The position numbers were made by a program, and so were the translations under genes. A stretch of 64,000 nt of DNA, taken from Variovorax sp. WS11. GTDB lineage: Bacteria; Pseudomonadota; Gammaproteobacteria; Burkholderiales; Burkholderiaceae_C. Where the stretch lies: NCBI RefSeq assembly GCF_010499245.1, contig NZ_JAAGOW010000001.1, forward strand, positions 2,914,001-2,978,000, in the 5' to 3' direction. Under the pieces are notes generated by a model that worked only from the letters and a program-made list of their open reading frames with translations, had not been told where the DNA came from and made no database searches. Positions 37,200 through 45,794 of this stretch are shown here, one piece after another; position 1 is the stretch's first letter, and each line of letters opens with the position of its first letter.

Positions 37200-38180
37200 C
37201 TATTGGACGGGCTTGTACTTGATCGTCTTGCCCACGCGCTCCCAGCGTGCCGAGTCTTCCGCCATATAGCGCGCGAAGGGCTCGGCGCCGAGCGGCATCA
37301 GCACCGAACCCTGCTGGATCAGTGCCTCCTGCACGGCTGGGATGCGCATCACCTTCAGCGCAGCTTCCGACAGCTTTGCGAGTACTGGCGCGGGCGTGCC
37401 TGCGGGTGCCAGCAGTCCGTTCCAGAAGCCGATGTGGAAGTCGGCGACGCCGGCCTGTGCCATGGTTGGAATGGCTTCCAGCGCCGGGAGCCGCTCGCGT
37501 GAGGTGACGGCCAGCACCTTCAATCGTTTGGTGTTGGCGTATGGCATCAGCGGCACCGGATTGCTGAACATCAACTGGACCCGGCCGGCGCTGAGGTCGG
37601 TGAGCGCGGGGCCGCCGCCTTGGTACGGGACCTCCTGCCAGTCCAGGCCCAGCTTGGTTTTCATCAGTTCGGTCACCAGGTTCTGCGGCGAGCCAGGGCC
37701 GGTCGATGCGTAGTTGAGCTTGCCGGGATTTGCCTTGCTATAAGCCACCAGCTCGGCGACCGACGCGACCGGGAGCGAATCCGCCACCGCCAGCGCTACG
37801 GGCGACTCGGTCAGCAGGGCCACCGGCGCGAAGTCCTTGGGTTTGAAGGGCGTCGACGGTTCGATTGCCGGTCGCAGCGTCGCATTGCCGGTGTCGAGCA
37901 GCAGCGTGTAGCCGTCGGGCGCGGCCCGTGCCGCGGCGACGGTGCCGATCACGCCGGCAGCGCCCGGCTTGTTCAGCACGACGAAGGACTGGCCCAGGGC
38001 CTTGCTCAATTCGGCCGAGATGATGCGCGCCAGGGTGTCGGTGCCACCACCAGCCGGGTAGGCAACGATCACCTGCACAGTCCGGCTCGGATAGTCGGTC
38101 TGCGCCTGCGCCGCCGAGCCCAGCAGCAGCAGGCCGAGGGCCGCAAGGTGCCGGCACCAGCCGGCTCGAAAGCGTTTCAT
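37200..38180 (-). CDS. Bug/TctC-family solute-binding protein
   Basis: A 326-residue receptor with signal peptide ending SAAQAQ, the Bug hallmark RTVQVIVAYPAGGGTDTLARI, and FVVLNKPGAAGVIGT. Placed 10 bp before the FAA hydrolase and 27 bp after a second Bug gene. Two receptors in one short operon suggest two related ligands or a duplicated receptor; their sequences differ enough to be distinct. Confidence 0.9.
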   Translation of the reverse strand: MKRFRAGWCRHLAALGLLLLGSAAQAQTDYPSRTVQVIVAYPAGGGTDTLARIISAELSKALGQSFVVLNKPGAAGVIGTVAAARAAPDGYTLLLDTGNATLRPAIEPSTPFKPKDFAPVALLTESPVALAVADSLPVASVAELVAYSKANPGKLNYASTGPGSPQNLVTELMKTKLGLDWQEVPYQGGGPALTDLSAGRVQLMFSNPVPLMPYANTKRLKVLAVTSRERLPALEAIPTMAQAGVADFHIGFWNGLLAPAGTPAPVLAKLSEAALKVMRIPAVQEALIQQGSVLMPLGAEPFARYMAEDSARWERVGKTIKYKPVQ

Positions 38181-38207
38181 CGGGTTGCCTCCTGGTCTTG
38201 CGCCGCG

Positions 38208-39197
38208 TTATTCCGCGCTGACGCCGAGTTTTTGCACGACATTGGCCCACTTTGCCACTTCGCTTTTCACGAAGCCCGCGAAGTACGACGCGCTCGTATC
38301 GGGCGAAGGTTCGAGATACATCGCTTCCAGCTTTTCCCGGATCTGCGGCTTGCCGAGCGCGTGGCCGAGATGGCTGCTGAGCTTCTGCACGACCGGAGCT
38401 GGCGTGCCGGCGGGCGCGAACACGCCGAACCACCCCGTTTCCTCCACAGAGGGATAGCCGAGCTCGACCACGGTCGGCACCTGTGGAAAGAAGCGACTAC
38501 GCTCGCGCGAGGTGACCGCCAGCGCCTTGAGCTGTCCTGACTTGAGGAAGGGCACCGCTGCGCCGGGCGTCACGAACATCATCGAGACCTGCCCGCCGAT
38601 CAAGTCCGTGATGGCCGGTGCGCTGCCCCGGTAAGGAACGTGCTGCATCGGTATGCCGGCCGTTTTGGCCAATGCGAAGCCGGCGATGTGCTGCGGCAGG
38701 CCGACGCCGGGAGATGCATAGGTCAACTGCGCGCCGGCCCTGCCCTTCGCCAGGAGTTCGTCGAGCGTCTTGATTCCGCTCTTGGCGGACACGACCAGCA
38801 GGTCCGGTGCCGTGCCGATCAGGGCCACCGGGACGAAGTCGCCGAGCGGGTCGTAGGGACGAGGCTTGATGAGCGCGGGCACGATGGCGTTGGTCGCCAC
38901 CTGTCCCATGAGCAGTGTGTGACCGTCGGGTGCCGCGCCCGCGACCACCTTGGTGCCGATGATGCCGCCCGCACCCGCTCGGTTGTCCACCACCACGCTT
39001 TGCCCCAGGTTCTGCGACAGCTCGGAGGCAGCGATGCGGGCGATGGCGTCGGTGCCGCCGGCCGGCGGGCCTGCCACGACCATCACCACCGGCTTGACGG
39101 GATAGTCGCCGGGCGGCTGCGCGCCCGCGCATGACGCCGAGAGTGCCAGCAGCCCCGAGAGCGCAGGCAGAAGGTACGTCCTGTACAGATATCTCAT
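38208..39197 (-). CDS. Bug/TctC-family solute-binding protein
   Basis: A 329-residue receptor, start MRYLYRTYLLPALSGLLALS at 39197 with AAGGAAAA before it. Signal peptide ends near CAGAQ. The Bug hallmark is VKPVVMVVAGPPAGGTDAIAR with VVVDNRAGAGGII. It lies 27 bp before the other Bug gene and 43 bp after the enolase-superfamily gene in the same unit. Confidence 0.9.
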   Translation of the reverse strand: MRYLYRTYLLPALSGLLALSASCAGAQPPGDYPVKPVVMVVAGPPAGGTDAIARIAASELSQNLGQSVVVDNRAGAGGIIGTKVVAGAAPDGHTLLMGQVATNAIVPALIKPRPYDPLGDFVPVALIGTAPDLLVVSAKSGIKTLDELLAKGRAGAQLTYASPGVGLPQHIAGFALAKTAGIPMQHVPYRGSAPAITDLIGGQVSMMFVTPGAAVPFLKSGQLKALAVTSRERSRFFPQVPTVVELGYPSVEETGWFGVFAPAGTPAPVVQKLSSHLGHALGKPQIREKLEAMYLEPSPDTSASYFAGFVKSEVAKWANVVQKLGVSAE

Positions 39198-39240
39198 ATG
39201 TTTTCCTTGAGGCGGTCTCTGCCGCGCGTTCGAATGTCGT

Positions 39241-40338
39241 TCAGGCCCGCAGCGTCTGCTTGCCGAACGTCGCCTTCCGCAGCGTGCAGCGCTCGACCAG
39301 ATCGGTGTCGAGCCGAGGCCTGTACCCGGCTGGAATGCGGATTGCACCGTTCGAGAACGGCAACGGATTCTCGAAAACGCGCTCTCGCGTCTTGAGGAAG
39401 CCATTCATTTCGCCAGCGTTGTCGATGGCGTGCGCGGCGACGCAGGCTTCCGCCCAGCAGCCGATCTCGAGCGACACGCCATCGCCCAGCACCGGGGTAA
39501 GGCCATTGGCGCGGATGCGTTCAAGGCCTTCGATCAGCATGTCCACGCTGCCCATCTTCTTGAGCTTCAGCTTGACGAAACCGACGCCATCCATCGCGCC
39601 GGCGCGGTCGATGTCGCCCAGGTCGTAGATCGATTCATCCAGCATCACCGGCACCGCCGAGCGAACGGCAACCGCGGCGTTGGCGCGCCAGTCGTCCAGC
39701 GGGCAGGGCTGTTCAAACAGTTCGATGCCCTGCGGTGCGAGGCGGCTGGCGAAGGCGATGCCATCGACCGAATCGAAGCCCTGGTTTGCATCGAGCCGCA
39801 GCGTGGCGCGGTCCCCGACAAGACCCTGGATGCGACCGACATGGTCCAGGTCGCGCTGCCAGTCGAAGCCGACCTTCACCTTGAGCGTGCGGAAGCCCTG
39901 CGCGAGCGTCCGCTCGATTTCCTCGGCAAGTGCCGCGGGCTCGGAGGATTGCACCGGGGCGAGCAGGGGGACTGCCACGGCCGCACGTGTCGCCAGGAGC
40001 GGGTGGCCGGTCAGCATGTCCAGTGCGGCCAGCATCGCGCTGGCGGCACCTACCCCGTCATGCACATGGCTTCGGGCGACAGCCTTGGCCGCTTCTGCAT
40101 CCATGCCCACCACGCGCGAGCCCAGGATTTCACACAGCCGCCATGAGCCCTCGACCGTCTCCGTCGTGTAGCCGGGAATGATCAGGGCCTCTCCAAAGCC
40201 GTGTTCGCCATCGGTGCCGCGAACTTCGATGACGAAGGGATCGAAGCGCTCGATCTTCGCCAGCGAGACTTCGTAGGGGACTCGAAGCGGCAGGTCGACC
40301 TGCCGCGCGCTCACCTGTTCGATCTGCACGCGCTGCAT
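39241..40338 (-). CDS. Enolase-superfamily enzyme, muconate lactonizing type
   Basis: A 365-residue MR/MLE-type enzyme. The acid/base Lys pair is in KVKVGF (Lys153/155) with a second Lys at 256/258 (FVKLKLKK). Metal ligands are Asp183 (RLDANQGF), Glu209 (LFEQP) and Asp234 (LDES). This Lys-x-Lys/Lys arrangement belongs to the muconate-lactonizing subgroup, which includes cycloisomerases, dipeptide epimerases and racemases; the substrate is not evident. Start uncertain: M at 40338 avoids overlap with the preceding gene; 40356 would add six residues. It follows the TauD-type dioxygenase directly. Confidence 0.82.
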   Translation of the reverse strand: MQRVQIEQVSARQVDLPLRVPYEVSLAKIERFDPFVIEVRGTDGEHGFGEALIIPGYTTETVEGSWRLCEILGSRVVGMDAEAAKAVARSHVHDGVGAASAMLAALDMLTGHPLLATRAAVAVPLLAPVQSSEPAALAEEIERTLAQGFRTLKVKVGFDWQRDLDHVGRIQGLVGDRATLRLDANQGFDSVDGIAFASRLAPQGIELFEQPCPLDDWRANAAVAVRSAVPVMLDESIYDLGDIDRAGAMDGVGFVKLKLKKMGSVDMLIEGLERIRANGLTPVLGDGVSLEIGCWAEACVAAHAIDNAGEMNGFLKTRERVFENPLPFSNGAIRIPAGYRPRLDTDLVERCTLRKATFGKQTLRA

Positions 40339-40342
40339 CCTT

Positions 40343-41227
40343 TCAGCGCACAGCATCGCCGGCGATCTGGGTCCGGTACATCAGCCGGCGCGCGCCCGGA
40401 TCGAAGGAGTCCCGCCGATGCATCGTGCAGCTGTTGTCCCACATCATGACGTCGCCGACCTTCCAGACCTGGGTCCAGGTCAGCTCGGGGCGAGTTGCGT
40501 GGGCCCAGAGCTGGTCCAGCAGCGCCTCGCTTTCCTCGAGGTCCAAGCCGGCGATGTAGGCATTGCGGCGCCGTCCCAGCAGAAGGCAGGCCCGGCCGGT
40601 CACGGCATGCACGGACACGAGCGGATGCGTCGCACCCACGGTCTGGCGCGGATCGGTGTTGTCCGAAAAGCCCAGCCGCAGTTCGCCGGCGCTGTTGCGG
40701 CTTGCGTCGTGAACGCAACGCAGGTCGCGAATGCGCGACTGAAGCGTGGGATCGAGCGTTTCGTAGGCTCGGTACATGTTCGAAAAATGCGTGTCGCCGC
40801 CGGCCGGCGGCACTTCGACCGCATACAGGCAGGCGCCCTTGGGCGGGCGCTCGTTGTAGGTCATGTCCGCATGCCATACGGCCTCGCCGTCACCGAGTGC
40901 GCCCAGCGGCTTGCCCCCGACCTTCACGTTGGAGATGACCGTGATGGCGGGGGGCAGCGCGTCGTGCTCGACGCTCATCTTGCCGCTGGCGGTCGGGCGC
41001 TTGTCGAGCGTGCCGAAGTGCCTCGAGAACGCCACAAGGTTCTCCAGCGTGAGGCGCTTCTGGTTGCGAAAGCGCAGCACCAGGTGATCGGCCCATGCGG
41101 CCTTGATGGCATCGACCTGCGCGGGCGCAAGCGCCTCGTTCAGGTCGATCGAGCCGATATCTGCGCCCAGTGCCGCCCCACTGGGACTCACCGTTGGTGC
41201 GTGCGTGACCTCGATCGCGCTGCTCAT
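40343..41227 (-). CDS. TauD/TfdA-family 2-oxoglutarate-dependent dioxygenase
   Basis: A 294-residue Fe(II)/2-oxoglutarate oxygenase. The ligand triad is His119 and Asp121 (VWHADMTYNERP) and His270 (DNSCTMHRRD), with Arg281 for 2-oxoglutarate (GARRLMYRTQ). Relatives hydroxylate taurine, phenoxyacetates and other substrates, often freeing a leaving group. It is the first gene of the five-gene unit, transcribed away from the LysR-type gene. The start at 41227 is favoured by GGAAAAAACC; an upstream ATG would add 21 residues. Confidence 0.88.
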   Translation of the reverse strand: MSSAIEVTHAPTVSPSGAALGADIGSIDLNEALAPAQVDAIKAAWADHLVLRFRNQKRLTLENLVAFSRHFGTLDKRPTASGKMSVEHDALPPAITVISNVKVGGKPLGALGDGEAVWHADMTYNERPPKGACLYAVEVPPAGGDTHFSNMYRAYETLDPTLQSRIRDLRCVHDASRNSAGELRLGFSDNTDPRQTVGATHPLVSVHAVTGRACLLLGRRRNAYIAGLDLEESEALLDQLWAHATRPELTWTQVWKVGDVMMWDNSCTMHRRDSFDPGARRLMYRTQIAGDAVR

Positions 41228-41321
41228 GGTTTTTTCCTCTGTCGACTGAATGGATGACCGAAACATATCGGCAAGGCATTTATCAGACAATTTCTATTTT
41301 TAAATGTATTTATCCATCTGA

Positions 41322-42242
41322 ATGATCAACGTTTCCCTGCGACAGATCGAGGTCTTCCTGGCCGTCTCCGCGACGCTGAGCTTCAGCCAAGCGGCTCGGC
41401 TGTGCCACCTCTCCCAGCCTGCCCTTAGCGCGAATGTGAAGCGCTTGGAGGAGGTGCTGGGTGCGCGCCTGTTCGACAGGCACACGCGCAAGGTGTCGTT
41501 GACCGCTGTGGGTGTGGAGTTTCTGAAGGCAGCATCCTCCGTGTCGGAGAACATCGAGGCCGCCCTGGCGCGGGTACAGGACTTCGTGTCCGGCAAGCGC
41601 GGCCGCCTTGTCGTGGCCGCTGCGCCCTCCATGGCGGCGACCTTCGCCCCGCGCGTGATGGCCAGGGTGGCTGCTGACCATCCCGAGCTCGATCTTGAGC
41701 TCCACGACGAACTCTCGGACCTCAGCGTCGACCTCGTTCGCCAAGGCACGGCCGACGTCGCGCTGGCGCCGGCCATGGATGACGCGTCGGACCTGACGCA
41801 GAAGCAACTGTTCCGCGACTACCTGGGCGTTGTCTGTCGGGCCGACCATCCGTTGGCGCGCCTGAAGACAGTGCAATGGCGCGATGTGCGGCCATACCCG
41901 CACATTGTCATGAACCGCAGCAGCAGCGTACGGCAGCTCGTCGACCAGCAGTTCGCACGCAACGGCGTCGGTCTGCGCCCCGCCTTCGAGGTCGCGCATG
42001 TCGGAACGATGCTGGGCCTGATCTCGGCCGATCTGGGCATCGGGGAACTGCCGGAGTCGTTCCTGCAGAACATCGACATGACGGGCCTGGTGTATCGCAG
42101 GATTGGGAGCAAAGCGACGTACCGCACGATCTGCGCCATTACCTCAAGGACGCGAAGCCCGTCACCGCTGCTCGCCGCCTTCCTCGAACATTGCGAGCAA
42201 GTTGCCAAGGAGGTCCTGCTCGAGCGTGGCAAGGCCTCGTAG
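41322..42242 (+). CDS. LysR-type transcriptional regulator
   Basis: A 306-residue LTTR: the N-terminal winged helix (FLAVSATLSFSQAARLCHLSQ, then ALSANVKRLEEVLGARLF) and a C-terminal ligand domain (LVVAAAPSMAATFAPRVMARV and following). It is divergent from the TauD-type operon with a 94-bp AT-rich gap, the normal LysR arrangement, so it probably controls that operon. The inducer is unknown. rdgC follows convergently after 9 bp. Confidence 0.92.
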   Translation: MINVSLRQIEVFLAVSATLSFSQAARLCHLSQPALSANVKRLEEVLGARLFDRHTRKVSLTAVGVEFLKAASSVSENIEAALARVQDFVSGKRGRLVVAAAPSMAATFAPRVMARVAADHPELDLELHDELSDLSVDLVRQGTADVALAPAMDDASDLTQKQLFRDYLGVVCRADHPLARLKTVQWRDVRPYPHIVMNRSSSVRQLVDQQFARNGVGLRPAFEVAHVGTMLGLISADLGIGELPESFLQNIDMTGLVYRRIGSKATYRTICAITSRTRSPSPLLAAFLEHCEQVAKEVLLERGKAS

Positions 42243-42251
42243 CGCGCGAGT

Positions 42252-43232
42252 TCAGAACGGCGCGGTCTCGTCCACCAGCTCAGGCGGCGCAGACGCGTCG
42301 CTCGGTGCCGAGGGCTCGGCCGGGGCCGCGCCCAGCTGCATCTCGCCGCCCAAGGCCTCGATCAGCTCCGGCACCAGCTGCCCGAGCTCGCCGGTCGCGA
42401 TCGCGGCATCTGCGTCGAAGTTGTCTTCCTTGGCCGAGCCCGGCGCGTCGTCGAGCGTGCCTTCGAGGAACACGATCTTGCGCAACTGCATGCCTTCGGT
42501 CAGTTCGAAGGACACGCGGTCGTCCCAGGTCATCGCCAGGCGGGTGGGGCGCTTGCCGTCGGCGATGTGCTGACGCACCTCCTCGATGTCCAGCGGGTGC
42601 TTGGCATAGCGCACCACGGCCTTCGACTCGTCGGTGGCCTTGAGCTCGCATTCGCGGTCGATGGTGAAGCCCGCCGGCGGCTCCTGCGTCGACAGCCAGT
42701 CCGACATGGCGACGGCCGGCTCCACCTGGGTATTGATCTGCGCTACCGCGAAGCCTTCCAGCGCCTTCACCAGGCTGGTCACGACCTCGTCGGCGCGCGC
42801 CGCATTGCTGGCGTTCACCACCAGCCGCCGCGCGGCCGGATCGATCCAGACCGCGATGCGCACATGGCGCGTGAAGGCCAGCGGCAGTAGCTCCTGCGTG
42901 ATGTCTTCCTTGAGCTCCTTCTTTTCCTTCTTGCCCGGCTTGCGGCCGGTGGTGGCCTCGATCTGCGCGGCGCGCTCCTCGACCTTGCGGCGCACCACCG
43001 AGCCGGGCAGGGTCTTGCTCTCGATCATGTATTCGAGCAGCCACTGGCCGCCGACGGATTCGACCAGCGGCCCATGGTCCTCGCCGCGGGGCTCGGCCCA
43101 GCCGGCGGCCTTCTCCTGCGAGGGGCTGCAGGGCACGAAGCGAAAGGCATCCAGGCGCTGCTCGACGTCGGTGAGCGTTTGCGACCAAGTGGATTCGATG
43201 CGATAGACGATGACGTTCTTGAAGACGGACAC
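42252..43232 (-). CDS. rdgC: Recombination-associated protein RdgC
   Basis: A 326-residue RdgC, a ring-shaped DNA-binding protein that restrains RecA. The start VFKNVIVYRIESTW is typical, and SWLTGEPP-like positions appear here as DWLSTQEPPAGFTIDRECEL. The C-terminal region ends in an acidic, Pro/Ala-rich tail. The start is the GTG at 43232, since the usual N-terminus begins there, with AAGGG in front. Divergent from ilvE. Confidence 0.93.
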   Translation of the reverse strand: MSVFKNVIVYRIESTWSQTLTDVEQRLDAFRFVPCSPSQEKAAGWAEPRGEDHGPLVESVGGQWLLEYMIESKTLPGSVVRRKVEERAAQIEATTGRKPGKKEKKELKEDITQELLPLAFTRHVRIAVWIDPAARRLVVNASNAARADEVVTSLVKALEGFAVAQINTQVEPAVAMSDWLSTQEPPAGFTIDRECELKATDESKAVVRYAKHPLDIEEVRQHIADGKRPTRLAMTWDDRVSFELTEGMQLRKIVFLEGTLDDAPGSAKEDNFDADAAIATGELGQLVPELIEALGGEMQLGAAPAEPSAPSDASAPPELVDETAPF

Positions 43233-43346
43233 GGAAACCCTTTTCCTGGCTGTTTGGCAAAGCCGAGCATTGTCGGCGGGACGAGCCCGGCCCGCGCCGT
43301 AAAATCGAAAGCTTTTGCGACTTCCCTTCCCCCAAAGGACAAAGAC

Positions 43347-44285
43347 ATGAGCGCGCTGCCCCCCGCACTGGACGATCGTGACGGAAAGATCTGGATGGAC
43401 GGTGATCTCGTGGACTGGCGCGAGGCCAAGATCCACGTGCTGAGCCACACGCTGCACTACGGCTGCGGCGCTTTCGAGGGGGTGCGGGCCTACAAGACGG
43501 TCGACGGCACCGCGATCTTCCGCCTGGCCGAGCACACCGAGCGCCTGTTCAACAGCGCCAAGATCCTGCGCATGAAGATCCCCTTCTCGCCCGAGCAGCT
43601 CAACGAGGCGCAGAAGCAGGTGGTGCGCACCAACAACCTGGAGAGCTGCTACCTGCGCCCGCTGGTGTGGATCGGCTCCGAGAAGCTGGGCGTGAGCCCC
43701 AAGGGCAACCGCATTCACGCGATGGTCGCGGCCTGGGCCTGGGGCGCCTATCTCGGCGACGAGGGCATGAAGCGCGGCATCCGTGTCAAGACCTCGAGCT
43801 ACACGCGCCACCACGTCAACATCACCATGACGCAGGCCAAGGCGGTGAGCAACTACAGCAACTCGATCCTCGCCAACATGGAGGCGCTGGACGACGGCTA
43901 CGACGAGGCGCTGCTGCTCGACGCATCGGGCTTCGTGAGCGAAGGTGCGGGCGAGAACATCTTCGTGGTCAAGGGCGGCGTGGTCTACACGCCCGACCTG
44001 TCGGCCGGTGCGCTGAACGGCATCACGCGCAACACCATCCTGCACATCTGCAAGGACCTCGGCATCGAGGTGGTGCAGAAGCGCATCACGCGCGACGAGG
44101 TCTATATCGCCGAGGAAGCCTTCTTCACCGGCACCGCCGCCGAGGTCACGCCGATCCGCGAGCTCGACCGCATCGAGATCGGCCAGGGCTCGCGCGGCCC
44201 CGTCACCGAGAAGATCCAGAGCGCCTTCTTCGACATCGTGAACGGCCGCAATCCCAACTACGCCCACTGGCTCACCAAGGTCTGA
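43347..44285 (+). CDS. ilvE: Branched-chain amino acid aminotransferase
   Basis: A 312-residue class IV PLP aminotransferase that makes or breaks Leu, Ile and Val. HYGCGAFEGVRAYKT, SKILRM, the PLP Lys region MTQAKAVSNYSNSILANMEA and ALLLDASGFVSEGAGENIFV are the diagnostic blocks. The start MSALPPALDDRDG is at 43347 after AAAGGACAAAGAC. The next gene, a small zinc-finger protein, follows by 8 bp. Confidence 0.96.
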   Translation: MSALPPALDDRDGKIWMDGDLVDWREAKIHVLSHTLHYGCGAFEGVRAYKTVDGTAIFRLAEHTERLFNSAKILRMKIPFSPEQLNEAQKQVVRTNNLESCYLRPLVWIGSEKLGVSPKGNRIHAMVAAWAWGAYLGDEGMKRGIRVKTSSYTRHHVNITMTQAKAVSNYSNSILANMEALDDGYDEALLLDASGFVSEGAGENIFVVKGGVVYTPDLSAGALNGITRNTILHICKDLGIEVVQKRITRDEVYIAEEAFFTGTAAEVTPIRELDRIEIGQGSRGPVTEKIQSAFFDIVNGRNPNYAHWLTKV

Positions 44286-44293
44286 GAGAAAAA

Positions 44294-44503
44294 ATGAGTG
44301 CCAACGCCGTGATCGAACTGTCGGGCCAGGACCTGAACCACCAGGGCGGGGTGTTCTGCCCCAATCCCAAGGCCGACATGAAGCTGTGGAGCGCGCATCC
44401 CAAGGTCTACCTGGACGTGGCGCGCACCGGCGAGGCCAAGTGCCCTTACTGCGGCACGGTCTACCGGCTCAAGGCCGGCGAGGCTGTGGCGCATCGCCAC
44501 TGA
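44294..44503 (+). CDS. Small zinc-finger protein (zf-CHCC type)
   Basis: A 69-residue protein with a CHCC zinc site: FCPNPKADMKLWSAHPK supplies Cys and His, and KCPYCGTVY the Cys pair. It resembles the zinc-finger domain of NDUFS6/zf-CHCC proteins found after ilvE in many betaproteobacteria. Function unknown. Its end overlaps the convergent ligase gene by about 35 bp. Confidence 0.85.
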   Translation: MSANAVIELSGQDLNHQGGVFCPNPKADMKLWSAHPKVYLDVARTGEAKCPYCGTVYRLKAGEAVAHRH

Positions 44504-45746
44504 GGGCAGGCTCTGCCTGGCGGCGCGGCAGCAGCCCGCGCCATGAATCCCCCGGCTCCTGCGCCAGCCGCAGGTAGATCGTCGACATCCACAGCAGGCT
44601 GAGCCCGATCTGCGCATCGCGCAGTGCCGAGTTCGCATTGGTCGCGATCAGCGCGATCAGCTGCGCGGCGAAGGCATAGCGCCCGTAGAGATCGTCGCGC
44701 CGCCAGGCCACCCAGACGCCCGTCAGCATGATCGCCAACAGAGCCAGCGCGCCTGGAATGCCGGCCTGAGAGCCCATCCACAGGAAGTCGTTGTGCGGCA
44801 TGTTGTAGTCGGCCAGCAGCTTGGGCCCGCGCAAATGCCACTGCTCGGTCCAGCCGCCGATGCCCCAGCCGGTGAAGGGCCGGTCGAGAATCATGCGGCC
44901 GGTGTCGCGGTACATGTAGTAGCGCACCACCCAACTGCCCTCTGACACGGCGCCGGCCTGCGCCTGCTCGAGTTCCTGCACGCCGAGCTCGAACTTCTGC
45001 TGCACCGCCGGCGAGTTCCACAGGCCCACGGCCACGATCGCGCCTCCCGCCATCAGCACCAGCGCCAGCACCTTGAGACGCCCGCGCCATTGATGGACGC
45101 AAGCCGCGGGGATGACCAGCAGCAGCGCCAGCAGCGAGGTGCGCGAGGGCAGGCTGAAGGTGATGATCACGATCACCGCCAGCGTCACTGCGAAGGCCGG
45201 CAGTGCGCGCAGCGGCCGGTGCTCCGACAGCGCCTGCAAGCCGAACACCGCCGCGGTCGCGCCCAGGATGGTGAAAAGCAGCGCGTTGCTGATGGACTTG
45301 TTGCCGATCAGGAAGATCACGCCGCGCCAGACCTCCAACACCGGGAAATACATCTTCAGGGCGACCGCCACCCAGAACATCGCGATCAGGACGATGTTGA
45401 AGAGTGCCATCAGCAGGAAGCCGCGCAGCGCCCAGATCGCCTCGTCGCGCGTAAGGGCCAGGGCCATGAGCACCGTGGCCGCGATGCGCAGCCCGTGCGC
45501 CAGGTTCGAGGGTGTCTGCGGATACTGCGGCTCGAGTGCCAGCACCACCAGCGTCCACACCACGTAGGCCACCACCGGCCACCACATCGGATTGCTGCGC
45601 AGCCGCTGCACGCGCGCGCGCCAGCCGCCGGCTGCGAGCAGGGCAGCGAGCATCAACAAGGCCGCGAGGTAGGGAACGCCGACCGGCATGAACACCGTCA
45701 GCCCCCAGAACATGGCTGCGGGGCGGACGAGTTGCGATCTCTGCAT
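44469..45746 (-). CDS. O-antigen ligase-like (Wzy_C) membrane protein
   Basis: A 425-residue protein with about twelve hydrophobic helices and the Wzy_C-type loop FTGWGIGGWTEQWHL followed by NMPHNDFLWMGSQAGIPG. Such proteins polymerise or ligate glycans on lipopolysaccharide or glycoproteins. The large periplasmic loop lies between helices near residues 265-340. No polysaccharide cluster is adjacent. It has a -10-like TAGAAT at 45755-45760 on this strand and no ribosome-binding site at the ATG. Confidence 0.8.
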   Translation of the reverse strand: MQRSQLVRPAAMFWGLTVFMPVGVPYLAALLMLAALLAAGGWRARVQRLRSNPMWWPVVAYVVWTLVVLALEPQYPQTPSNLAHGLRIAATVLMALALTRDEAIWALRGFLLMALFNIVLIAMFWVAVALKMYFPVLEVWRGVIFLIGNKSISNALLFTILGATAAVFGLQALSEHRPLRALPAFAVTLAVIVIITFSLPSRTSLLALLLVIPAACVHQWRGRLKVLALVLMAGGAIVAVGLWNSPAVQQKFELGVQELEQAQAGAVSEGSWVVRYYMYRDTGRMILDRPFTGWGIGGWTEQWHLRGPKLLADYNMPHNDFLWMGSQAGIPGALALLAIMLTGVWVAWRRDDLYGRYAFAAQLIALIATNANSALRDAQIGLSLLWMSTIYLRLAQEPGDSWRGLLPRRQAEPALSGDAPQPRRP

Positions 45747-45754
45747 GGGGGCGA

Positions 45755-45760
45755 ATTCTA
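45755..45760 (-). promoter_or_regulatory. Putative -10 hexamer for a leaderless transcript of the O-antigen ligase-like gene
   Basis: Read on the minus strand, TAGAAT is followed by 7 nt and then the ATG at 45746. No ribosome-binding site is seen. Confidence 0.45.
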
Positions 45761-45794
45761 GGGGGCGCTATTGCGCCCTTTCCTGACTTCCGCG

